A stretch of DNA of 64,000 nt from CAZIGM01 sp964538675 (GCA_964538675.1 CAZIGM010000001.1:1-64000), one strand, 5' to 3'. Positions 7,887 through 16,846 are shown, counted from the first letter of the stretch. Translations and numbers: made by a program. The notes: generated by a model not told the origin, from the letters alone.

Positions 7887-9025
7887 AAACTCACCTTTTT
7901 ATCTTCTTTCTTGTTTTCATCTAAAACTTGCTTGTATACTTCAATTGTATTATCTACAAATCTATCTGCAGTAAAATGCTTCAATAAGGATTTATAACCA
8001 TTCTCAGCTAATTTTGCCTCTAATTCTGGTTGAGCTAAGATTGCTTCGACTCTTGCCACAAATTGAACTATATCATCTACTGGTACTACATAACCATTAT
8101 TAGCAAGCTTGACTATTTCTTGCATTCCACCTACCTCTGTAACTACTACAGGTGTATGTGCTGCCATTGCTTCTAATAGAGTGACACCAAATCCCTCCAT
8201 TGTAGATGTAAGTAAAAATAAATCAGATTCAGTTAATAGCTCATAGATATCCTCTCGAAATCCTAAGAAATGAACTCTATCATCAATGTTTAAGGATTTT
8301 GATATTTCCTTAAGCTCTGTGAGTAAAGAGCCATCACCAACTATTAATCCATGATATTTAATATTGTTTTGTTTTAAGGTCGCAAAAATATCTAGCAACA
8401 TCTTGTGATTCTTGACGCTTTCTAACCGTCCAATACTTATAAGAAGGGGTACATCTGACTCTATCCCTAACTCTTCTCGTATATATGGCGTAACTTCTTT
8501 ATTTAAAGGAAAGTCTAATGAAAGACCATTATATACCATTTCGATGCGATTGCAAGAGATTCCATCACCTTCAAGTTCTTTTTTAAGTGCTTCCGATACA
8601 GCGATATATTTATTTGTTAATGGTCTAGTTAACTTATCTATACGATGATAAAATATTTTCTTTGCTCGATTAGAATAGTCATAATACATCGAGCTATGAA
8701 CTGTAGTTATAACAGGCGTGTCATCGCCAATATTAGCTAGTCTGCCAATAAAGTTAGCCCTAAAGCCGTGTGTATGTATTATATGTGGCTTACTTTTTTT
8801 GATATATTTATTAAGTTGTTTTATAACACGAAGATCAAAGATATTTTTCATCGGAAATATTTTAACTGAAATATCGTGTTCTCTAGCTGTTTTGGCTATA
8901 ATATCATCTGTTAAGCAGATTATTTCAACCTTGATTCCTTTGTTAAGTAGCTCTTTAGAAAGAGTTATTAGATGATTACGTGAACCACCTGTCTCGGTGC
9001 CGCCAATTATCTGCATTATCTTCAT
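7883..9025 (-). CDS. GT4 family glycosyltransferase
   Basis: 380 residues, GT-B fold. N-terminal Glycos_transf_4 region starts MKIMQIIGGTETGGSRNHL; C-terminal Glycos_transf_1 region has ISIGRLESVKNH, VGDGSL, and the retaining-enzyme E-x7-E motif EGFGVTLLE (about residues 280-290). Predicted cytoplasmic, transferring a sugar from a nucleotide donor to a lipid-linked wall polymer precursor; donor and acceptor cannot be read from sequence. It sits between a Wzy-like polymerase and csaB, overlapping the first by 1 base (TAATG) and the second by 4, so the three are one translationally coupled unit. Confidence 0.88.
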   Translation of the reverse strand: MKIMQIIGGTETGGSRNHLITLSKELLNKGIKVEIICLTDDIIAKTAREHDISVKIFPMKNIFDLRVIKQLNKYIKKSKPHIIHTHGFRANFIGRLANIGDDTPVITTVHSSMYYDYSNRAKKIFYHRIDKLTRPLTNKYIAVSEALKKELEGDGISCNRIEMVYNGLSLDFPLNKEVTPYIREELGIESDVPLLISIGRLESVKNHKMLLDIFATLKQNNIKYHGLIVGDGSLLTELKEISKSLNIDDRVHFLGFREDIYELLTESDLFLLTSTMEGFGVTLLEAMAAHTPVVVTEVGGMQEIVKLANNGYVVPVDDIVQFVARVEAILAQPELEAKLAENGYKSLLKHFTADRFVDNTIEVYKQVLDENKKEDKKVSL

Positions 9026-10254
9026 TAACTATCCTTACCTTTCTGATTTACTCTCCATACTAAGGCAAATAACATCCCAATAAAAGCATAGAAGGTAATA
9101 GCATTAGTTAATACTTCCCATATACTTGCAGTCACATTTTGTACTGACATAGTGATAATTACTCCAGATAACCCCAATGCATAAGCCCTATATTTATCTG
9201 ACTCTGCCACTTTAAACATCTTTCGTGATAGTTGAAATAGAGCGAACAATAGCACGAATATACTAATAAGTCCGATAACCCCTATTTCTGCTCCTAGCTT
9301 TAGATAGTGATTATCTACCCATGTAGAAAATGGAATGTTATGTCTTAATGGTACTGAATCTCCATACATCCCTAATCCAACCCCGAAAATTGGATTTTCC
9401 TTTATTTTAATTAATGCATCTGTCCAAAACGCTAATCGTCCATATTCACTACTCATTTGATAATATTCCGGATCGAATAGATAAGCAAAACGAGCTACTA
9501 CACTATCTGGCATAATGAATGGCAAAGCTACCAGTACTATTGGTAATGTTAATAACCATTTTTTATTCCAAACCCAGACAGCATATAAAACCATAAAGAA
9601 GAAAGCTATCCAACCGCCACGTGAAAATGTTAGTAATAAGGCTAAAAAAACTGGCAGTATAGCTATTAAATATATAATCTTATGTTTAAATTTCTTAGTT
9701 AATAGAAATAGGGCAACTAAGAATGATAATATCATATTGAGATATCCTGCTAAGGCATTAGGATTCGCGAAAATTGAAACTATTCTAAACTGATCTGCAT
9801 CTTCTTTATGTACCCAACGAACACTTTCTATTTGAAAGATATATTGAACAATTCCTGCTATTGATATTAATACTGTACTAATAATTAAGATTTTCATAAA
9901 AGTATCTAAAATTTTCTCATCATCAAGTAAATACATTGTTAACAATAAAAAGAACATAGGTTGATATACTACGCGGACTACATCAAAGCTAACTTCAAGC
10001 GGTACAACATTGATAACAATTGAACCTATAGAAAATATTAATAGAAGCAAAAAGGGTCTTTTAACTGAATTAGGAATCAGCTTATAACGAAGCTCCCCTT
10101 TATACCGTTCTTCAAAATATAATACAACAATTATTGTTATTAGTAATAATTCATCCCAAACACTACCAACTACTGAAGGTAATGTAACTCTGATTACAAA
10201 ATCAAACCAAGGGAATAAAGCTAACACCCATAATAGGCGACGCGAATTAATCAT
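9025..10254 (-). CDS. O-antigen ligase/polymerase-like membrane protein (Wzy/WaaL superfamily)
   Basis: 409 residues with about ten to twelve hydrophobic segments. The Wzy_C signature is present: a large extracytoplasmic loop containing IFGVGLGMYGDSVPLRHN and VDNHYLKLGAEIGVIGL. Such proteins polymerise lipid-linked repeat units on the outer face or ligate glycans. Start chosen at 10254 because AGGAG lies 8 bases upstream; an ATG 24 bases earlier has no ribosome site. Placed among a flippase, glycosyltransferases and csaB, polymerisation of the secondary wall polymer is the natural inference. Confidence 0.82.
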   Translation of the reverse strand: MINSRRLLWVLALFPWFDFVIRVTLPSVVGSVWDELLLITIIVVLYFEERYKGELRYKLIPNSVKRPFLLLLIFSIGSIVINVVPLEVSFDVVRVVYQPMFFLLLTMYLLDDEKILDTFMKILIISTVLISIAGIVQYIFQIESVRWVHKEDADQFRIVSIFANPNALAGYLNMILSFLVALFLLTKKFKHKIIYLIAILPVFLALLLTFSRGGWIAFFFMVLYAVWVWNKKWLLTLPIVLVALPFIMPDSVVARFAYLFDPEYYQMSSEYGRLAFWTDALIKIKENPIFGVGLGMYGDSVPLRHNIPFSTWVDNHYLKLGAEIGVIGLISIFVLLFALFQLSRKMFKVAESDKYRAYALGLSGVIITMSVQNVTASIWEVLTNAITFYAFIGMLFALVWRVNQKGKDS

Positions 10255-10294
10255 AATACCACTCCTACCACTAGTCAAAACTGTCTAATGTATT

Positions 10295-11848
10295 CTAAGT
10301 CCTTCTGACCATTTTCTTTAATCTTTCTTTTAGCCACTTAACCTCTTCAGTATCCATGCGCAAAGTTAAATATATATAAATAATGCCTCCAATTGTTAGG
10401 CTTAATAATGTACGAAGCCATAGTTCAATACCTAATGGCTCTGACCACACTAAATTTAGTGCTTTATAACATAGCCAAGTAATCAATGTAAATATTATAG
10501 CGTTTCTATAAATTCTAATCCAGATACCTTTTTCTTTATTATCACTTAATCGACCTATTTTCTTTATTAACTTATGTCTTATTCGTACATAACCAAGAAT
10601 TGCTGATATAGAGGTCGAACCAGCTACTGCTATCAAACCAAACCTAGGCACAAAGATTATCATAAGCGTTATATTAATTGCAACTAAAAACACACTATTT
10701 ATCACTGGTGTCCATGTATCTTGTAATGAATATAATGCTCTAGTAATAATATCACGCATCGAAAATGGCAAAATTATAAATGTATAAAATACTAAAGCTA
10801 TGCTAGTATTCTCTAACGCATTTACACCAAATTCTCCTCTTTGATATATTATTGCAATTATTGGTTCCGCCAAAACTATGTATACACCCATTACAGGTAA
10901 CAAAAGTATTCCCAATAATCTATAGCTTCGCGCTAATATGTTTTTAGCTCCTGCCATATTATCCTTACTTATATTATCTGCTATTAAAGGAAATAGTGGT
11001 AACACCATTGCGCCAACAAAAATGCTTAATGGAAGCTGTGTCACACGAAAGGCATAATTAAGAGCAGCTAAATTCCCTTCCGGAAGCGTCGATGCCATCA
11101 TCTTATCTACTATTGCATTTATTTGAAATACTCCAATGCTTATTAAGAATGGAAAGATAAGTGCCCCAAAACGTTTTATATCATCATTAAATGATATTTT
11201 AAAATTAAATCTTATCCCTTTTTTTATAATAACAATAAGTAATAGAATTAACTGACACAGTATACCGATTGTATAACCAATTATTAAGCTATAAACACCA
11301 TATTGATCAGAAAATAAGATGAGTGCAATTATTATACCTAAGCTATACAGAGCAGGACCTAGGCTAGGTGTTAAAAAATGATGATATGCATTAAGTATTG
11401 ATGAAGATAGGCTAATTAAACTTATTGCAACAAGTGCTGGAATAACTATTTTAAATAGCTCTATAGTATATAGCTTAGCTTCTTCACTAAAACCAAATAC
11501 ATAGAAATCAACAAATGGCTCAATAAATATATAGAGCAATACTGTTAATAAAAGCATAGCTAATGATGTAAGAGAAAACATACTACTAATAAGCTTTTTA
11601 AGCCTAACCGTTTCATCTTGATTGCGCAGTTTAATAATCATAGGTATTAAAACAGCAGATATTGCACCACTAGTAATAGTTAATATAATGGTTGGTATAG
11701 TATATACAGCTACAAATATATCTGCTTGTTGACTAGTACCAAACTCTGCAGCAATTAATATTTCTCTAAAGAAGCTTATTAGCTTTGTAAAAAAAGTTAC
11801 CCCCATTAAAAGGATAGTTGCACTAACAATTTTATTAGCTTGTGACAT
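10295..11848 (-). CDS. murJ: MurJ/MviN-type lipid flippase (MOP superfamily)
   Basis: 517 residues, about 14 membrane segments, usual MurJ length. N-terminal TFFTKLISFFREILIAAEFG and the SGAISAVLIPMI segment are MurJ-like; internal GVYSLIIGYTIGILCQ and VPRFGLIAVAGSTSISAI match the family. MurJ flips lipid II; paralogues inside polysaccharide clusters can flip the cluster's own undecaprenyl-linked unit, and position here suggests the second role or both. Ribosome site GGGAG precedes the ATG. It overlaps the upstream glycosyltransferase gene by 14 bases. Confidence 0.85.
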   Translation of the reverse strand: MSQANKIVSATILLMGVTFFTKLISFFREILIAAEFGTSQQADIFVAVYTIPTIILTITSGAISAVLIPMIIKLRNQDETVRLKKLISSMFSLTSLAMLLLTVLLYIFIEPFVDFYVFGFSEEAKLYTIELFKIVIPALVAISLISLSSSILNAYHHFLTPSLGPALYSLGIIIALILFSDQYGVYSLIIGYTIGILCQLILLLIVIIKKGIRFNFKISFNDDIKRFGALIFPFLISIGVFQINAIVDKMMASTLPEGNLAALNYAFRVTQLPLSIFVGAMVLPLFPLIADNISKDNMAGAKNILARSYRLLGILLLPVMGVYIVLAEPIIAIIYQRGEFGVNALENTSIALVFYTFIILPFSMRDIITRALYSLQDTWTPVINSVFLVAINITLMIIFVPRFGLIAVAGSTSISAILGYVRIRHKLIKKIGRLSDNKEKGIWIRIYRNAIIFTLITWLCYKALNLVWSEPLGIELWLRTLLSLTIGGIIYIYLTLRMDTEEVKWLKERLKKMVRRT

Positions 11849-13022
11849 TTATTTTCTTCTCCCTAACTTGTCCAGCTTCTATATACTTAACCGCTAATTC
11901 CCATCTTGTATCCCAAGAATTCTCTTTACCTATTTTCTGCCTTTCCTTAATCCGTTCATCACTCTTTTCATCTGGTGCTAAAGTTTTATTTATTGCTTCT
12001 ATCATTTCCTGTTCATTATGTATAATCTCAATAACCTCATTATAAGTTATAACCTCTTTTAATGCTGTAGAAACAACCGGTTTACCCGCTGAAAGATACT
12101 CATACATTTTAATTGGATTAACGCTATCTGTTAATTTATTTATTTTAAATGGAATTAAACAGGTAGCAAAAAAACTAATATATGACGGTAATTCTTGATA
12201 TCTTTTAGCTCCCAGTAATTTTACATTTGGTAATGCCTTTAATATCTCAACATTAGTAGCAATCGGTCCAATAAGAATAAAATTAACGTCTTGCATCTGT
12301 TTAGCAACATTAGCAATCAATGATATATCAATCCAATCACTAATCCCACCAACAAATCCAACAATCGGTTTATTAATTCCAACTAAATCTATTGGAATAT
12401 CTTTATCTTCTTTGCTTGCCTTTGCAAAATGCTTATAATCAGCACCATTAGGAATCAGATGAAAATTATCACTCCAACCCTCTCGCTCATCAATTAACTG
12501 TTTTGCAGTAGCGAAAGTTACATCTGCTTTTTCCATTAATTCCTTCTCCATTTGATAAACGGTATGAGAATTAATTAAACCAGTAAATGAAGCGTGGTCA
12601 TCAACACAATCATAAATAACTCTATCAAATTCTATCAAGCCTAGCAAATCAATCACATTTGGCAAAAATGAATATAAATCAATAGTAGATGCTTTAAAAT
12701 TCTTGATAGCTTTTTTTATAGAAAAAGATATCATCCTTTGATTTATTTTGTTAATTACTCGATATTTATTTGTAAATGGCAAAATTGGTGGAGGAGACAA
12801 TAGATATATGTTTTCCTCTACCAACCTTAAGCCTTTAAACCAATTTTTCCAACGTATTAACATTTTTTTATTTTTGATTGGTGATATTAATGATGCTGGT
12901 GGTTCTAAATAAATTACAGTCCACCCAGTTTTAGCACTTCTTTTCATAAAATGATGTGGTCTATGCTGGATTCCGTCCCATTCACCAGCTGAAACTGTAA
13001 GCATTAATTTATTTATAGTCAC
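11835..13022 (-). CDS. Glycosyltransferase, TuaH-like (GT-B)
   Basis: 395 residues. N-terminal SAGEWDGIQHRPHHFM and TVIYLEPPASL, then VIYDCVDDHASF (about residues 139-150), resemble TuaH-type transferases of teichuronic acid clusters. The C-terminal nucleotide-sugar domain has VGFVGGISDWID, NVKLLGAKRYQELPSYI and KMYEYLSAGKPVVST. GTG start with AGGGGG 10 bases upstream; the bases between form a small hairpin (see findings). It is the first gene after the palindrome-bearing gap following the LCP gene, as tuaH follows tagO in Bacillus subtilis (from memory). Sugar specificity unknown. Confidence 0.82.
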   Translation of the reverse strand: MTINKLMLTVSAGEWDGIQHRPHHFMKRSAKTGWTVIYLEPPASLISPIKNKKMLIRWKNWFKGLRLVEENIYLLSPPPILPFTNKYRVINKINQRMISFSIKKAIKNFKASTIDLYSFLPNVIDLLGLIEFDRVIYDCVDDHASFTGLINSHTVYQMEKELMEKADVTFATAKQLIDEREGWSDNFHLIPNGADYKHFAKASKEDKDIPIDLVGINKPIVGFVGGISDWIDISLIANVAKQMQDVNFILIGPIATNVEILKALPNVKLLGAKRYQELPSYISFFATCLIPFKINKLTDSVNPIKMYEYLSAGKPVVSTALKEVITYNEVIEIIHNEQEMIEAINKTLAPDEKSDERIKERQKIGKENSWDTRWELAVKYIEAGQVREKKINVTS

Positions 13023-13055
13023 GGGATTTCTATCCCCCTTCAGACAATATAAAAT

Positions 13056-13140
13056 TTTTCATTTCTGCGTTACTGCTTAAATCTTTACTCACTTACCTTT
13101 AGTAAGCTCCGTTCCTTCGATTCTAGCGTGCCTTGAACTA
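13056..13140 (-). repeat. Diverged partial copy of the 62216-62431 element
   Basis: The blocks TTCTGCGTTACTG and CCGTTCCTTCGATTCTAGCG followed by TGCCTTGAACT match TTTGCGTTACTG and CCGTTCCTCAATTTAAGCG followed by TGCCTTGAACT inside the element at 62216. The terminal repeats CAGGCTGTTGAAAAT are missing here, so this is a decayed internal remnant. Confidence 0.6.
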
Positions 13141-13142
13141 AT

Positions 13143-13209
13143 GGGAGACGTGGGGACGTTTCTTCTGTCTCCTTTTTTTGGGAGACAAGGGAAACGTCCC
13201 CACGTCTCC
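13143..13209. repeat. Perfect 19-bp inverted repeat with nested hairpin
   Basis: Arms at 13144-13162 and 13191-13209 are exact complements (GGAGACGTGGGGACGTTTC). Inside them GTCTCC and GGGAGAC form a second stem around a T7 loop. It sits 3 bases after the LCP stop codon, so it may act as a terminator, but it carries the same GGGGAC core as the palindromes at 4377 and 16795 and more likely belongs to a dispersed repeat family. Confidence 0.8.
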
Positions 13210-13212
13210 TTC

Positions 13213-14139
13213 TTATGGCATTGGATTTTCATAGCTTTTCAAAAATATTCTAATAGCTTCTCTATCCTCTTCAGTATAGAAGTAATACCATAAATTATCT
13301 ATCTCAGAACGTGCCGCTTCTCCGCCCAATGTCATTGAATGCCAATCATTTTTTGAAAAACTACTATATTTCTTGGCAATCGATAATAGCTCCTCAGTAG
13401 CTAAATCAGTTTTAATATGTTCCCCTAATATATCAAACATATCAGGAGCTTTAAGAAATGCGGATAAGCTTGTTGCTTTTTCCCCTAAAGCCTCAATTGC
13501 CTCTTGTTGACGCTTAATTCTACCTAGATCTCCATCGCTATCATTTCGAAATCTTACATAATCTAAAAGTGTTTCCCCGTCCAGTTGTTGCACTCCTGGA
13601 TAAAGATCTATATATACATCATTCCCTGAATAAAACATCCTCTTAGGAACATCTACTTCAATTCCGCCTAACTCATCAACTATTCTCTCAAATGCTATAA
13701 AATCAATCACAACATAATTATCTATCTCAATATCAAAATTATTTTCTAATGTCTCGGTTAATAGAGGTACCCCTCCATAAGCAGTCGCATGATTAAGCTT
13801 TGTATAACCATAACCTTCAATATTAACATATGTGTCTCGTGGAAATGATACAGCAGCTATCTGCTTAGTATTAGTATTTAATGTTGCAACCATTATTGTA
13901 TCAGACCTTGTGCTATCTATATCATATCCTCCTCTTGAATCAACGCCTAAAGCTAAAACAGTTATCGGCTCATCAAAAGAGCTTGTTATTAAATCAACAA
14001 ACCCAATTGGATTAGATTTTCCATCTTTATTTATATTATTTCCGAGGTCATTAATCAAATATAATAAGTAACCACCAAATATAGCTGTTATTCCCATTAA
14101 TGCAATTATAATTGAAATTATTATTTTATTTTTCTTCAC
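13213..14139 (-). CDS. LytR-CpsA-Psr (LCP) family wall-polymer ligase
   Basis: One N-terminal membrane anchor (IIISIIIALMGITAIFGGYLL), then an extracytoplasmic LCP domain with ITVLALGVDSRG, RSDTIMVATLN, AVSFPRDTYVNI (conserved Arg-Asp), YTKLNHATAYGG and LDYVRFRNDSDGDLGRIKRQQ (conserved Arg residues that hold the polyprenyl pyrophosphate). These enzymes transfer lipid-linked glycopolymers to peptidoglycan. I prefer the GTG at 14139 (about 308 residues) because AAGGA is 9 bases upstream; the ATG at 14148 touches that site. It is 28 bases downstream of tagO, consistent with one operon: priming enzyme plus ligase. Confidence 0.88.
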   Translation of the reverse strand: MKKNKIIISIIIALMGITAIFGGYLLYLINDLGNNINKDGKSNPIGFVDLITSSFDEPITVLALGVDSRGGYDIDSTRSDTIMVATLNTNTKQIAAVSFPRDTYVNIEGYGYTKLNHATAYGGVPLLTETLENNFDIEIDNYVVIDFIAFERIVDELGGIEVDVPKRMFYSGNDVYIDLYPGVQQLDGETLLDYVRFRNDSDGDLGRIKRQQEAIEALGEKATSLSAFLKAPDMFDILGEHIKTDLATEELLSIAKKYSSFSKNDWHSMTLGGEAARSEIDNLWYYFYTEEDREAIRIFLKSYENPMP

Positions 14140-14167
14140 TAACGTCATTCCTTGTTTGTTTTTATAT

Positions 14168-15256
14168 TTAACCTTTAAAATAAGGGTTATTTACTAGATT
14201 CTGAATTCTACTACCTATCGATATAAAGAAGCAGGTAATTGGTTTTTTTGTCTCTCCTATTACACCAGTCCATTCTATACCAATTAAAGTTAATAGAGTC
14301 AAAGAAATTATAATTAAAAGTCCTACCCAAAAAGATGCTTGGGATAAGAATATTGCTGCTAAACCAAATAATATACTAATTCCATATATAAGGAGCACTG
14401 TCTTTCGATGAGAAAATCCCATCTCATGTAGACAATGATGTAGATGTCCTTTATCAGCATCAGTTATCGGTGTTTTTAATCTAAAACGCCTAATAATAGC
14501 AAAGATAGTATCAAATATAGGTACTGCCAATATAACGATTGGGAATAGAAAAGATACTACCGCAACATTTTTAAAACCTAATATTGACAATGTAGCTAAG
14601 AAAAAACCAAGATAAAGCGATCCTGAATCTCCTAAAAATATCTTTGCTGGATAAAAATTAAACACAAGAAATCCCAATGATGCGCCTAATAAAATTAAAG
14701 TAATTGTCATGACAAGAGTATTTCCCATACTTAAGGACATAATGAATATTGTTGCTAGAGATATTGAAGATACTCCAGTTGCTAAACCATCCAGACCATC
14801 TATTAGATTTAATGCATTTGTTATACCAACTATCCATAAAATTGTGATAAGATAACTCCAACCACCAAGATATATTACTTTATCTGACATAGGAACATTT
14901 ATAAATTCTATATTAATTCCACCAAAGATTACAATAGAAGCAGCAATAACTTGGAATAATAACTTGATTTTTGCTGACAATGGCTTAATATCGTCTATTA
15001 TCCCTAAAGTAATAATTACTAAACTTCCAAGCATAATCCAAAGTAGTGGTTCAGATTTAATATCTGAAAATATAAACATACCGATGGTAGATGAAATAAA
15101 TATTGCTAATCCACCAAGACGCGGCATGACTTTAGAATGAACTTTTCTCTCATTAGGATGGTCAACTGCATTTATTTTTAATGCTATTTTTTTTATTATC
15201 GGAGTTAAAACTAATGATAAAACAAGTGGAATTCCAAATATGAAGAACCAAGACAT
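14168..15256 (-). CDS. tagO: Undecaprenyl-phosphate GlcNAc-1-phosphate transferase (TagO/WecA)
   Basis: 362 residues, about 10-11 membrane segments. MraY/WecA family motifs: DHPNERKVHSKVMPRLGGLA (cytoplasmic loop 1), NALNLIDGLDGLATG with the Asp-rich metal site, FLGDSGSLYLGF, and the substrate-recognition loop ADKGHLHHCLHEMGFSHRK, whose HLHH pattern marks GlcNAc-1-P rather than MurNAc-pentapeptide transferases. It starts synthesis of undecaprenyl-linked wall glycopolymers. AAGGGG ribosome site before the ATG. It is the first gene of the minus-strand wall cluster and divergent from the hypothetical gene at 15381. Confidence 0.92.
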   Translation of the reverse strand: MSWFFIFGIPLVLSLVLTPIIKKIALKINAVDHPNERKVHSKVMPRLGGLAIFISSTIGMFIFSDIKSEPLLWIMLGSLVIITLGIIDDIKPLSAKIKLLFQVIAASIVIFGGINIEFINVPMSDKVIYLGGWSYLITILWIVGITNALNLIDGLDGLATGVSSISLATIFIMSLSMGNTLVMTITLILLGASLGFLVFNFYPAKIFLGDSGSLYLGFFLATLSILGFKNVAVVSFLFPIVILAVPIFDTIFAIIRRFRLKTPITDADKGHLHHCLHEMGFSHRKTVLLIYGISILFGLAAIFLSQASFWVGLLIIISLTLLTLIGIEWTGVIGETKKPITCFFISIGSRIQNLVNNPYFKG

Positions 15257-15380
15257 AAAATCCCCTTCTTTTTCTTTCTTAAATTATTTACTAGCGTAAA
15301 TTCAAATTTGATTGTATTATAAAAAACATAAAAAGGACAAGAACTTTTTTTATTTAAATCTACATGGAAGGAATTTAATT

Positions 15381-16187
15381 ATGAAAAAAGCTTTATTTAT
15401 TACTGGAATAATTGCTGTTTTTGCATTTTATGTTGGGATGGCAATACAAAATGATCATCCCATGGACCAATTATATGACTCTGCTATCGAAAAAATTAAT
15501 GAAACTCATGTTGTTAATTTTAAATCAGGCTTTGTTGTCAAAGTATATAATGAAGATGAAGAACTAATAGATGAGTGGCAGATGAAACGTCAAGGAATTT
15601 ATGATGCTTGGAGTGATTTTCTTCATTATAAAAATGTAATTCAATTCGAATATGATCAAGATGATATTGAAAACAAAGAAGAAGATACGTCATTATCCTT
15701 CGATCCTACTGGTAATATGATCACGCTACCCATCAAAGAAGCTTATTTTGGCAATAAAATGTTTTTTTCATTTGATAGAGATAGCCAAACTTGGTCTTAT
15801 CAGCAAAAGGATGAATTTGGCTTGCTAGAGCTTTTACCACTCGACGCCGAATTATTAAACCGCTATGCTGATCTATATGATACAGACAATCGCGGAAAAT
15901 TCGTTGTATTCTTCTTTTCAGTAGACACTGATTACTTAACAAAAAATTTTCCCAATATTCTAGAATCAGATAATCTGGATTTTCCTTATAAATTTAATGA
16001 TGGTATCATTAAGATGCTAGTCTACCCTGATACAATGTTACCAAGGAGAATATATTCAATCTACTTAATAGAAAATTTAGAAACTCATGAAGTATATGAA
16101 TACAACCTTGATACTTATTTTAGTGAAAATGAGGATTTTCCAGATAATAATCCTGAAATACCTTATGAAATCCTTCAATTTAAGTAA
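15381..16187 (+). CDS. Membrane-anchored extracytoplasmic protein of unknown function
   Basis: 268 residues from the ATG at 15381, which has GGAAGGA 9 bases upstream. A single N-terminal hydrophobic segment (KKALFITGIIAVFAFYVGMA) is followed by a very acidic soluble domain rich in Asp, Glu, Tyr and Phe, with no cysteine. The alternating strands and phrases such as GFVVKVYNEDEELIDEWQMKRQG and PDTMLPRRIYSIYL faintly recall LolA-like lipoprotein-carrier folds, but I cannot assign a family. Divergent from tagO, with its own terminator, so it looks monocistronic. Function unknown. Confidence 0.75.
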   Translation: MKKALFITGIIAVFAFYVGMAIQNDHPMDQLYDSAIEKINETHVVNFKSGFVVKVYNEDEELIDEWQMKRQGIYDAWSDFLHYKNVIQFEYDQDDIENKEEDTSLSFDPTGNMITLPIKEAYFGNKMFFSFDRDSQTWSYQQKDEFGLLELLPLDAELLNRYADLYDTDNRGKFVVFFFSVDTDYLTKNFPNILESDNLDFPYKFNDGIIKMLVYPDTMLPRRIYSIYLIENLETHEVYEYNLDTYFSENEDFPDNNPEIPYEILQFK

Positions 16188-16197
16188 TAACTACTTT

Positions 16198-16225
16198 AAA
16201 AGAGTCATGTTTTGTGACTCTTTTT
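16198..16225 (+). terminator. Terminator of the 15381 gene
   Basis: AAAAGAGTCA and TGACTCTTTTT flank a 7-base loop; the stem runs into a T5 tract. It starts 11 bases after the stop codon. The symmetrical A and T tracts could also serve fabZ from the other side. Confidence 0.85.
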
Positions 16226-16288
16226 CTTATTCCCAGTATTGCCACTTTACTTATAATTAGACGTTCATAGTAGCGTTTGGTTGCACTA

Positions 16289-16711
16289 TTACTTTATCGC
16301 AAACATGATTTCTCCACTAGCTACTAACTTATCTCCAACTCTTGCTGTAGCTTTCCCCTTGCCCATTGGTCCTTTAATCTTTGTTACTTCTACAGTTAAA
16401 GTTAAAGTGTCTCCTGGTTTTACCTGTTCTTTAAATCGGAAATTATCTATACCTGTGAAAAAAGCTAATTTTCCCTTGTTTTCCTCTTTTACTAACATAG
16501 CTACTGCTCCAACCTGTGCTAAAGCTTCAACAATTAGTACCCCAGGCATTACAGGATATTCAGGAAAGTGTCCTTGGAAAAACGGTTCATTAACTGTTAC
16601 ATTTTTAATTCCAACTGCTTTTTGTCCTTCTTCAAGCTCGGTAATTTTGTCTACTAATAAAAATGGATATCTATGCGGTATTACATTTTTGATTTCATTA
16701 ATATCTAACAT
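16289..16711 (-). CDS. fabZ: (3R)-hydroxyacyl-[acyl-carrier-protein] dehydratase FabZ
   Basis: 140 residues, full length. Hotdog fold with [13 protein letters not shown] (residues 11-23) and the catalytic [23 protein letters not shown] (His of GHFP and Glu of the helix). Dehydrates beta-hydroxyacyl-ACP in type II fatty acid synthesis. AAAGGAG precedes the ATG. In related genomes fabZ follows flhP in this same block; here a plus-strand LysM gene and an EpuA-like gene separate them. Confidence 0.96.
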   Translation of the reverse strand: MLDINEIKNVIPHRYPFLLVDKITELEEGQKAVGIKNVTVNEPFFQGHFPEYPVMPGVLIVEALAQVGAVAMLVKEENKGKLAFFTGIDNFRFKEQVKPGDTLTLTVEVTKIKGPMGKGKATARVGDKLVASGEIMFAIK

Positions 16712-16794
16712 ATATCATTTCTCCTTTAATTCATTGGTTTTAAAGAATTCTTACTTATTCTATCACAAGATAAAGCTAAGAAACAGAAAAAACA

Positions 16795-16846
16795 AGGGGA
16801 CGGTTCTTTTGCTTCCTTTTGCTTCCTTTTGTTTCCGCAAAGGAAA
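16795..16846. repeat. GGGGACGG repeat with a tandem 10-mer
   Basis: GGGGACGGTTC is followed by three near-exact tandem copies of TTTTGCTTCC (16807-16836, the third TTTTGTTTCC), then GCAAAGGAAA, which can pair back to the TTTCC units. The GGGGAC core is shared with the palindromes at 4377, 4456 and 13143. Confidence 0.6.

Noticed and set aside
14658..14861. 67-codon minus-strand frame within tagO
   Set aside because: Same strand but out of frame inside the conserved catalytic region of tagO; no ribosome site.
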